From: Phosphoribacter sp044220725
GTDB taxonomy: Bacteria; Actinomycetota; Actinomycetes; Actinomycetales; Dermatophilaceae
Direction of reading: 5' to 3'
Assembly (NCBI GenBank): GCA_044220725.1
Contig: JBGAQN010000001.1
Span: 1 to 64,000, forward strand
Length of the DNA: 64,000 bases
Numbering within the stretch: the stretch's first letter is position 1; every line of letters starts with the position of its first letter. The notes below the pieces were generated by a model, which was not told the DNA's origin, ran no database searches, and was given only the letters and a program-made list of their open reading frames with translations. Shown here in pieces: positions 34,248-41,185 of the stretch. Made by a program: the position numbers and the translations under genes.

Positions 34248-34365
34248 GTGCGGTGAGACGCGGTCCGCGCCGTTGAGTGCGGCGCATCGCGGTCCGCGTT
34301 CGGTTGAGTGCGGCGCATCGCGGCCCGCGTTCGGTTGAGTGCGGTGAAACGCGGTCCGCGTCACG
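34245..34365. repeat. Four tandem ~31-bp repeats with CGCGGTCCGCG palindromes
   Basis: Units start at 34245, 34274, 34305 and 34336. Each begins TGAGTGCGG and contains a CGCGG-N-CCGCG inverted repeat. The first TGA is the stop codon of the PH-like gene. The array sits between convergent genes, ending about 60 bp from the stop of the leftward VWA gene. Several weak hairpins in a row could act as a terminator. Confidence 0.85.
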
Positions 34366-34426
34366 CGTTCGACCACACGCAATGGACGGTGCGGGGTGGC
34401 CGAACGCCCGGCGGCATACCTCAGCC

Positions 34427-35599
34427 TCAGGCGAGTGGGTTCCATCGGACGGCCAAGACCAGCGCACCGGCCACGACGAGGGCGGCCAGGAGGGCGAGGT
34501 ATGCCGTGAGCTCGACGTTCTCGCGCTGCAGGACCACCTCACGGGGGATCCCGCGCAGGACCTCTCCGAGTTGGGCAGCATCGCTGGCCCGATGGTAGGA
34601 ACCGCCCGTGGCCGTGGCGACAGCCTGCAGGGTGGGCTCGTCGACGAGGAGGAAGTTGCCCCGGCCACCACCGCCACCTGCACCGCCTCCGCCACCTGCA
34701 CCGCCTCCCCCACCACCTGCACCGCCACCGGGGAACTGGTCGACCCCGTTGCGCGGCCCGAACTCGCCGAAGGCGTCGCCACCCAACTGCTCTGCGGTGC
34801 AAACCATTTGCGACGGAGTCGTGGTCCCGAAGCCGATGGGATAGACCCGGATCCGCCGCTCCGCCGCCAGCTTGGCAGCCGCAAACGGCAGCACGCCGCG
34901 CGTGTTCGCACCGTCGGTGAGCAAGACCACGATGTCCGAGACGAAGCCCCCGGTCGCTCCTGGAGGCGGGTCGATCACGCTCGGCACGGGGGCCTGGACC
35001 CCACGCTGCTGGGTGTTCTCCGGACCTGAGGGCACCTCGCCGACCGGTTCGACCTGGCCGTTGATCGCCGCGATGGCATCGACCGAGGTGAGGATCGCCG
35101 ACCCGATCGCCGTGCCCCGACCCGTGCTCAGCCCGTCGAGGGAGGTGAGCAGGGACTCCGAGTCGGTCGTCGGCGGGACGACGAGAGCCGCCGACCCGGA
35201 GAAGGCGACCAAGCCCATCCGAGTGTCGTCCGGCTGCGCCTGCACGAAGGCTCGAACCGCTTCGCGCGCCGCCGTCAGCCGGTTGGGCACGACGTCGGTG
35301 GCGCACATCGAGCGCGAGACGTCCACGGCCAGGATGATGGCGGTCCGCTGCGCAGGCACCTCAACCGAGGCCTGCGGGCGGGCCACTGCCAGACCTAACA
35401 GACCCACGCCCAGCACCACGAGGGCCACCGGCAAATGGGGGCGCCACCTCGACCGGGGCGGGAGTGCGGCCCGGACGAGCGCGAGATCCGGATGGCGGAC
35501 GGCATACCGGCGCCGTCGCCGCAACGACCAGAGGTATGCCGCGAGCAGCGCCGGCGCGAGCAACACCGCGAGCACGGCGAGGGGCCAGGCGAACGACAT
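34427..35599 (-). CDS. BatA/BatB-like membrane VWA-domain protein with poly-Gly linker
   Basis: A 390-residue protein. Two N-terminal helices precede a von Willebrand A domain with the metal-binding MIDAS motif DVSRSM (near residue 93) and TDGANTRGV, and a C-terminal helix (AYLALLAALVVAGALVLAV). The loop before the last VWA helix is expanded into repeats of GGGGA (about residues 293-317). Family members hold a Mg2+ in MIDAS and bind protein partners of a MoxR ATPase. The start codon immediately follows the stop of the second VWA gene. Confidence 0.87.
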   Translation of the reverse strand: MSFAWPLAVLAVLLAPALLAAYLWSLRRRRRYAVRHPDLALVRAALPPRSRWRPHLPVALVVLGVGLLGLAVARPQASVEVPAQRTAIILAVDVSRSMCATDVVPNRLTAAREAVRAFVQAQPDDTRMGLVAFSGSAALVVPPTTDSESLLTSLDGLSTGRGTAIGSAILTSVDAIAAINGQVEPVGEVPSGPENTQQRGVQAPVPSVIDPPPGATGGFVSDIVVLLTDGANTRGVLPFAAAKLAAERRIRVYPIGFGTTTPSQMVCTAEQLGGDAFGEFGPRNGVDQFPGGGAGGGGGGAGGGGGAGGGGGRGNFLLVDEPTLQAVATATGGSYHRASDAAQLGEVLRGIPREVVLQRENVELTAYLALLAALVVAGALVLAVRWNPLA

Positions 35600-36634
35600 T
35601 CAGATCACCCTCCCGGTGCGCAGGATCGAGGTGGCGACTGCGGCGACGAGGACGAGCAGAGCGACAGCGGCGAACAGCGCGGAGATCTCGGCACGCACGG
35701 GTGTGCTCGTCATGGCCAGGTCGATCGACCCATAGACATCGGTCAGGGTTTGCGCGTCCGGCGCGGCGAGATAGCGGCCCCCCGTCGCATCAGCCACCGC
35801 CGTGAGCATGGCCTCGTCCAGCCGGGTGGCGGCGGTGAAGCCGTCGACGGTGACCGTCGTGCCAGCCGGATCCCCGAGCCCGACGGTGTGGATCTTCACC
35901 CCGGCGACGGCGGCGAGTTCAGCCAGTGGCATCGGGTCGAGCCGCGAGGTGTCCTGCCCGTCCGAGAGCAGCACGATCGCCGACGACCCGTAATAGCCGA
36001 TGTCGAGTTCCTCGATGTTCCCCTTGAGCTGCTCCTCGGTGATCGCCAGTTTGCCTCCGGCAATTGCCTTGAGGGAGGCGAAGATTCCCTGTCCGAGCGA
36101 GGTGCCGCCTTGCGGGGTGAGCCGATCGATCGCCCTGAGGACGTCGGCTTGGACGACGGTCGGCGCCTGCAGCACGACCCCGTTGTCGCCGAAGGACACC
36201 ACGCCGATCCGGATGGTCGGCGGCTGCTGGGCCACGAACGCCTTGGCCGCCTCGCGCGCCGCTGCCATCCGAGTCGGTCCCACGTCGATGGCCGTCATGC
36301 TCGCGGACGTGTCGACGGCCAGGATCACCGTCCCCTCGCGCCGCAGGTCGGGCACGGTCGCCTGCGGGCGGGCCGCAGCCACCACGAGAAGGGCGAGGGC
36401 GAGCGCCAGCGCGGCGGGCACCAGACGAGCTCCCCAACGGCGCCTGCGGGTGGGAGCGTCGGCCCCCGATCCGGTCGGCGCCGCTGGACCGACCGGGGCA
36501 AACCCCAAGGCCGCCAGCTCGTCCCGTCGCGCGCGGCGCCGGGCTCGCACCATCCCGTATGCCGCGGCGAGACCGGGCACGAGCAGCAGGCCGAGCAGCG
36601 CCCACGGAGCCGCGAAGGTCACCGGCCAGGTCAT
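35600..36634 (-). CDS. BatA/BatB-like membrane VWA-domain protein
   Basis: A 344-residue paralogue of the next protein in the operon. Topology is two N-terminal helices, a VWA domain with MIDAS DTSASM (near residue 109) and SDGQDTSRL, then one C-terminal helix. ATG 36634 overlaps the DUF58 stop by four bases (ATGA); ATG 36643 would lengthen the overlap. Paired VWA proteins in MoxR operons probably present or stabilise client proteins at the membrane; their precise function is unknown. Confidence 0.88.
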   Translation of the reverse strand: MTWPVTFAAPWALLGLLLVPGLAAAYGMVRARRRARRDELAALGFAPVGPAAPTGSGADAPTRRRRWGARLVPAALALALALLVVAAARPQATVPDLRREGTVILAVDTSASMTAIDVGPTRMAAAREAAKAFVAQQPPTIRIGVVSFGDNGVVLQAPTVVQADVLRAIDRLTPQGGTSLGQGIFASLKAIAGGKLAITEEQLKGNIEELDIGYYGSSAIVLLSDGQDTSRLDPMPLAELAAVAGVKIHTVGLGDPAGTTVTVDGFTAATRLDEAMLTAVADATGGRYLAAPDAQTLTDVYGSIDLAMTSTPVRAEISALFAAVALLVLVAAVATSILRTGRVI

Positions 36635-37527
36635 CGACGCCACCTCCCGCGCAAGCGAGCCATTCGCAGCAGCGCCCCGACGAGGTCCTCATCGGTCGAC
36701 ACCGGATGCAGGGCGATCCCGGCATGAGCCACGACAGCCTCCAATTGCCGCTGCCGCTGTGCCGCCAGATCCCGCAGACGAGAACGGAATTCGGGGTCGC
36801 CCGTGTCAACCAGCACGTGCTGACCTGTCTCCGGGTCGGTCAGCGAGATGAGGCCGGCGTCGGGCAGGTTGTGCTCGCGAGGATCGACAAGCTGAACGGC
36901 CACGACATCGTGCCGACGAGCGAGCAGGCCGAGCGGACCCTCCCACCCAGGCGTCGTGACGAAATCGGAGACGATGACGACGAGGGAGCGTTGGCGAGCC
37001 ATGCCACCCGCGGCGCGCAGGAGCGCACCGAGATCGGTCGGTTGGCCGGCCGACGGCGGGGCGGCGAGCACATGCCGGGCGATGCGCAGCACCTGGTCTC
37101 GACCCTGGCGGGGCGGCACGAGCCGATCGACGCCGTCGCCGTAGAGAACCGCGCCGACCCGGTTGCCCCCGCGGGCCAGCAGGAGCGCAAGGGTGGTCGC
37201 CAACTCGACGAGGACGGTGTGTTTGGGCCGGTCGGTCGGTCCGAACCCCATCGACGCCGACCGGTCCAGCAGCAGCCAGGCGGTGAGCTCACGGTCCTCG
37301 GTGTATTGCCGCACAAACGGGAGATCGGTGCGAGCCGTGACGTTCCAGTCGATGTGCCGCAGGTCATCGCCCGGCTCGTATTCCCGCAGGTCGCGGAAGT
37401 CGACCCCGGTGCCGCGGAAGATGGTCCTGTAGTCGCCCTGCAACCGCCCGTCCAGCCGCCGCACCACCGTCCACTCCAGGCGGCGCAGCAACCGTTCGGG
37501 GGCGCCTACTCCGGTCGTCGGTACCAT
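36631..37527 (-). CDS. DUF58 protein of MoxR operon
   Basis: A 298-residue cytosolic protein with the DUF58 signature FRGTGVDFRDLREYEPGDDLRHIDWNVTAR. A VWA-like second half follows, with LLLDRSASMGFG (a MIDAS-like DRSAS) and VVIVSDFVTTPG. DUF58 proteins occur almost always beside MoxR AAA+ ATPases. The start lies inside the 3' end of moxR (22-bp overlap), so expression is coupled. Confidence 0.9.
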   Translation of the reverse strand: MVPTTGVGAPERLLRRLEWTVVRRLDGRLQGDYRTIFRGTGVDFRDLREYEPGDDLRHIDWNVTARTDLPFVRQYTEDRELTAWLLLDRSASMGFGPTDRPKHTVLVELATTLALLLARGGNRVGAVLYGDGVDRLVPPRQGRDQVLRIARHVLAAPPSAGQPTDLGALLRAAGGMARQRSLVVIVSDFVTTPGWEGPLGLLARRHDVVAVQLVDPREHNLPDAGLISLTDPETGQHVLVDTGDPEFRSRLRDLAAQRQRQLEAVVAHAGIALHPVSTDEDLVGALLRMARLRGRWRR

Positions 37528-38645
37528 GCCGGGTCCACGTTGGCCGGGATCGGGTCACCGCTCGCTGCGGTATGCCGCCCTGCCGGACTTTCCGGCAACG
37601 GCACCGCCGCGAGGATCGGCCCGAGCAGGTCGTCGGCGCTGACATCGTCGGCCAGCGCCTCATAGCTGAGCACCATCCGATGCCGCAGCACGTCAGGCGC
37701 CAGTTCGCGCGCGTCGGTCGGGATGACGTAGTCACGGCCGCGCAGATAGGCCAAGGCTCGGGACGCGAGGATGAGGTTGATCGAGGCCCGGGGGCTGGCT
37801 CCAAAGGACAGATAGCGACCCAGCTCGGGCAGCCCCACGCTCGCCGGGTCACGGGTGGCGCCGGCGAGGGCGACGGCATACTGGATCACTCCCGGGTCGA
37901 CGTAGACGGTGTCGACGGCGGCCTGCAACCCCCGCAGCCCGGCCGCGTCCAGGACGGCGTCGATCCGCTCAGCCGCGCGAATCATCCGCTCGACGACCAC
38001 GTATTCCTCTGTGGCGGAGGGATATCCGACGAGAACTTTGAGCATGAACCGGTCGACCTGGGCCTCGGGGAGCGGGTAGGTGCCCTCGGACTCGATGGGA
38101 TTCTGGGTGGCCATGACGAGGAACGGGTCAGGGGCGCTGAACGTCTCGCGGCCGATGGTGACCTGACGCTCCTGCATGACCTCGAGCAAGGCGCTCTGCA
38201 CCTTGGCAGGCGCCCGGTTGATCTCGTCGGCAAGCACGAGGTTGGCGAAGACCGGGCCGAGCGAGACCTGGAAATCGCCGGTCTGCTGGTTGTAGATCCG
38301 CGTGCCGATGAGGTCGGCGGGCACGAGGTCCGGGGTGAACTGGATCCGCTTGAAGTCCACCCCGATCGCTTCGGCCAGGGTCTTGATCGCCATCGTCTTG
38401 GCCAGGCCGGGGACGCCCTCGACGAGCAGGTGGCCGCGGGCCAAGAGGGCGACGAGCATGCGCTCGAGCAACTGGTCTTGGCCGACGATGGTCCGCTTGA
38501 CCTGATAGAGCATCTGCTCCAGCGGGTGCGATCCCGGCGCGGGTGGCATGGGTCCTGGGGCGGGCGCGGCCGTGGGCGCTGGCCCGGGCACCTGCAGCGG
38601 CGGGTCAGGGATCGGTGCCGGCGAGGCGGCATACGGAGTCGACAT
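37506..38645 (-). CDS. MoxR-family AAA+ ATPase
   Basis: 379 residues. After a 35-residue Pro/Ala-rich extension comes the MoxR AAA_3 core: VKRTIVGQDQLLERMLVALL, Walker A VEGVPGLAKTM, Walker B LADEINRAPAKVQSALLEVMQE, sensor-1 MATQNPIESEGTYPLPEAQ and an AAA lid with FGASPRASI. MoxR ATPases act as chaperones for metal insertion or complex assembly together with VWA proteins. It starts 9 bp after the protease stop, so all five genes from 39527 to 34427 form one operon. Confidence 0.93.
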   Translation of the reverse strand: MSTPYAASPAPIPDPPLQVPGPAPTAAPAPGPMPPAPGSHPLEQMLYQVKRTIVGQDQLLERMLVALLARGHLLVEGVPGLAKTMAIKTLAEAIGVDFKRIQFTPDLVPADLIGTRIYNQQTGDFQVSLGPVFANLVLADEINRAPAKVQSALLEVMQERQVTIGRETFSAPDPFLVMATQNPIESEGTYPLPEAQVDRFMLKVLVGYPSATEEYVVVERMIRAAERIDAVLDAAGLRGLQAAVDTVYVDPGVIQYAVALAGATRDPASVGLPELGRYLSFGASPRASINLILASRALAYLRGRDYVIPTDARELAPDVLRHRMVLSYEALADDVSADDLLGPILAAVPLPESPAGRHTAASGDPIPANVDPAWYRRPE

Positions 38646-38654
38646 GTGGCTCCT

Positions 38655-39527
38655 TCAGATGGACGGGCCGCCGGCAGCGCCGCCGGCTGTGGCGATGGGC
38701 ACGGCGAAGCCGATGCCGACGAAGAACGGCTGCTTGGACGGGTTGGCGAGCGCCGTGACGATGCCGACGACTTGTCCACCGGAATTCACCAGCGGCCCAC
38801 CGGAATTGCCTGGGTTGACCGCCGCGTCGAACTGGATGAGGTCGGCGAGTTTGAGCCCCTCGGCCTCGATGGTCCGGCCGGTCGCGGACACCACACCCGC
38901 CGAGAAGGACGCGGTGAGACCGAGCGGGTGGCCCACGGCATACACGGGGTCGCCGACGCGCACCCCGCCGCCCAGGACCGCGGGGACGACCACTTCGGGG
39001 AGCGTGTCGGCGGCCAGGACGGCGATGTCGTTCTCCGGTTGGGCCGTGTCGATGCGGGCGGCCGAGCGGGTTCCGTCGGCGAAGGTAACCGTGATCGTGC
39101 CGCCGCCGGCGACGACGTGGTGAGCCGTGAGGATCGCGCCTTCCTGGCTGACGATGACCCCGGTGCCCAGCCCCTGCGCCTTCGGGTCGCCGCCGGAGCC
39201 GGCTGTCTCGATGACCACCAGGCTGGGGATGATCCCCCGGTATGCCGTGCTGGCCTCCGACGGCGCGCGCGCCGCATCTTCACGTGCCTTGGTGACTACC
39301 TTGCCGGCGGCCTTCTCGATCTCGGCGGCGGTGGGGGGCGGGGTGGCCCGCAGGTCGCGGACGAGCAGGGTGACGGTGAGTCCCGCGACCGCGGCGAGAA
39401 CGAGCGTCAGCGCCCACCAGCGGCGACTCCACGACAGGGCGCGCTCGGCGACTAACCGGCCAGGCGAGAGCGGCGCTGGTTCCGGAGCGGGCGGCGGGGG
39501 CGCCGGTCGGGGTGGCAACGGGGCCAT
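38655..39527 (-). CDS. Membrane-anchored trypsin-like serine protease (S1C-like, no PDZ)
   Basis: 290 residues. A proline-rich N terminus and a single membrane helix (about 38-56) place the protease domain outside. The triad is His137 (LTAHHVV), Asp167 (ENDIAVL) and Ser242 (NPGNSGGPL). It lacks the PDZ domain of HtrA/DegP. It heads the MoxR-DUF58-VWA-VWA operon, which is an unusual partner for that module and suggests proteolysis coupled to VWA-protein assembly. Confidence 0.88.
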   Translation of the reverse strand: MAPLPPRPAPPPPAPEPAPLSPGRLVAERALSWSRRWWALTLVLAAVAGLTVTLLVRDLRATPPPTAAEIEKAAGKVVTKAREDAARAPSEASTAYRGIIPSLVVIETAGSGGDPKAQGLGTGVIVSQEGAILTAHHVVAGGGTITVTFADGTRSAARIDTAQPENDIAVLAADTLPEVVVPAVLGGGVRVGDPVYAVGHPLGLTASFSAGVVSATGRTIEAEGLKLADLIQFDAAVNPGNSGGPLVNSGGQVVGIVTALANPSKQPFFVGIGFAVPIATAGGAAGGPSI

Positions 39528-39600
39528 GCCTGAGGGTATGCCGCCGGGCCGCCCCTGTCGCCAGGTCGTTGCAGATTCACTGACTTTTCACAGGTAGGCG

Positions 39601-40569
39601 TCACTCGTCGGGTTCGGGCGGCGTGCCGGCTCCGGCCCGCTCGTCCCGGTCGGCCCACTCCAGCAAGGTGTCAAGCCGGTATGCCGTGTCGTCGATACCC
39701 GCGTGCAGGTCACCGAGGGCGGCATACCTCGCGGGAACCGTTGCCAGAGTGAGGGATCGGGGTTCGACGTCGGCAATCTCGTCCCACCGGATGGGCGTCG
39801 AGACGGTGCCGTCGGGGACGCCACGGACCGAGTATGCCGCCGCGATGGTGTGGTCTCGCGCGTTCTGGTTGTAGTCGATGAAGACATGTCGCGGGTCGCG
39901 GTCCTTGCGCCACCAGGTGGTCGTTGCGTCACCGGGCAACCGCCGCTCCACCTCCCGAGCGAAGGCCAGCGCCGCCCGGCGCACGTCGGCGAACTCCCAC
40001 TCCGGCACAATCCGGACGTAGACGTGCAGCCCGTTGCCGCCCGAGGTCTTGGGGTAGCCGACGATCCCGAGCTCGTCGAGCACCTCGCGAACGACCCCCG
40101 CGACGACCCGAACCCGATCGAAGCCCGCCTCGGGCATCGGGTCGAGGTCGATCCGCCACTCGTCGGGGCGGTCGACGTCGGCCCGCCGGACGTTCCAGGG
40201 ATGGAACTCCACGGTCGACATCTGGACCGCCCAGATCACCGAGGCCAGCTCGGTGACGCACAGTTCGTCTGCGGTGCGGTTCCACCTCGGGAAGTGCAGC
40301 CGCACCGTCTGTAGCCATGGCGGGGCTCCGTGCGGGATCCGCTTCTGGTGGACTTTCTCGCCGGCCAGGCCCTCGGGGAACCGGTGCAGCATGCACGGCC
40401 GCTCCCGCAGCGCGCGGACGATGCCGTCGCCGACGGCGAGGTAGTAGGTCGCCAGATCGAGCTTGGTCCACCCGTGCGCCGGGAAATAGACCCGGTCCGG
40501 GTTGCTCACCCGGACCGTCCGCTCGCCCACCGCGAGGTCGATCGCCGGAGTGCTCGCCTTCGCGCCCAT
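39601..40569 (-). CDS. LigD-type DNA polymerase/primase (AEP) domain protein
   Basis: 322 residues, a stand-alone polymerase domain like that of bacterial LigD (non-homologous end joining). The segments RTVRVSNPDRVYFPAHGWTKLDLATYY, the metal-binding DLDP, SGGNGLHVYVRI and DYNQNARDHTIAAAYSVR are typical. It would add ribonucleotides to DNA ends or gaps. No Ku or ATP-dependent ligase is within the window, so partners must be elsewhere. Other actinobacteria carry several such split polymerases. Confidence 0.9.
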   Translation of the reverse strand: MGAKASTPAIDLAVGERTVRVSNPDRVYFPAHGWTKLDLATYYLAVGDGIVRALRERPCMLHRFPEGLAGEKVHQKRIPHGAPPWLQTVRLHFPRWNRTADELCVTELASVIWAVQMSTVEFHPWNVRRADVDRPDEWRIDLDPMPEAGFDRVRVVAGVVREVLDELGIVGYPKTSGGNGLHVYVRIVPEWEFADVRRAALAFAREVERRLPGDATTTWWRKDRDPRHVFIDYNQNARDHTIAAAYSVRGVPDGTVSTPIRWDEIADVEPRSLTLATVPARYAALGDLHAGIDDTAYRLDTLLEWADRDERAGAGTPPEPDE

Positions 40570-40648
40570 CACCGCACGCTATCCGGTATGCCGCTCGCCC
40601 GCGTGCCACCAAGCGACCGCCAGTGCGCACTAGCCCCGAAAACACAAA

Positions 40649-40688
40649 CACGAGCGGCCGCCAGCAGGGGGTCCGGCAGCCGCTCGTG
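40649..40688 (-). terminator. Intrinsic terminator after the 72-residue gene
   Basis: Ten-bp arms CACGAGCGGC (40649-40658) and GCCGCTCGTG (40679-40688) are followed, in the leftward direction, by a T-rich run (TTTGTGTTTTC). This is a classic intrinsic terminator about 40 bp past the stop of the small leftward gene. Confidence 0.75.
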
Positions 40689-40727
40689 GGTCTGTGGGTG
40701 TTACGTGAAGACTGTACTACACGCAGT

Positions 40728-40946
40728 TCACTGAAGTGAAGTGACCTCGTCGGTAATCGCCGACACTGCGTCGTTGCCGATCATTCCGCCCGCCATGGCG
40801 ACCGCCTGGGCGGCCGGCATACCCGCTGCCATGCCGATCATCGGGTTGCTGGTGATCCCCGGCGCGTGCTTCTCCATGATGGCCACGACGTCGGGGTCCT
40901 CCAGAAGAGTGCCGAGCGTCGTCGTGGTGATGTCATACCTAGCCAT
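40728..40946 (-). CDS. Small helical protein of unknown function (72 aa)
   Basis: Starts MARYDITTTTLGTLLEDPDV, continues AIMEKHAPGITSNPMIGMAAG, then a Met/Ala/Gly-rich helix and ends EVTSLQ. The pattern (a short helix of the type LxxLLxDPxxxAIxEKHxPG, then NPM) resembles small helical C-terminal modules attached to some hydrolases, but I cannot name the family. ATG 40946 has GGAAGG seven bases upstream, which decides it over ATG 40952. A palindrome TTCACTGAAGTGAA covers its stop codon. It lies downstream of the CHAT gene on the same strand; the 239 bp between them hold no other gene. Confidence 0.7.
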   Translation of the reverse strand: MARYDITTTTLGTLLEDPDVVAIMEKHAPGITSNPMIGMAAGMPAAQAVAMAGGMIGNDAVSAITDEVTSLQ

Positions 40947-41185
40947 CGTCATGCCTTCCGCGGGTGGGTGGCCGAGCGGGTTACTCGTGGGTAAATCCTC
41001 TCTCACGGTTGTACGCCATGCAAACTCACCGAAGGATGCCTGGGGCCTGCCCCATCGCGTCGGACTGCGAGGGCAGCCAAGATCACGAGGACCGCAGCCA
41101 CTGCGGCAGCGACGGCGACAGCGCCCGAGCGCGGAGCGCCGAGGAGCGGGTCGAGCAGTCCTCGGCCTGGCTGTGGATCCAGGCG

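Noticed and set aside
34245..34365. CRISPR array or coding repeat
   Set aside because: Units abut each other without spacers and no frame is supported by a start or ribosome-binding site.
40960..41030. A tRNA-like stretch (GGTGGCCGAGCGGG...)
   Set aside because: It resembles the 5' part of a class II tRNA for a few bases, but there is no acceptor-stem partner, anticodon stem or GGTTCGAATCC-type T arm.
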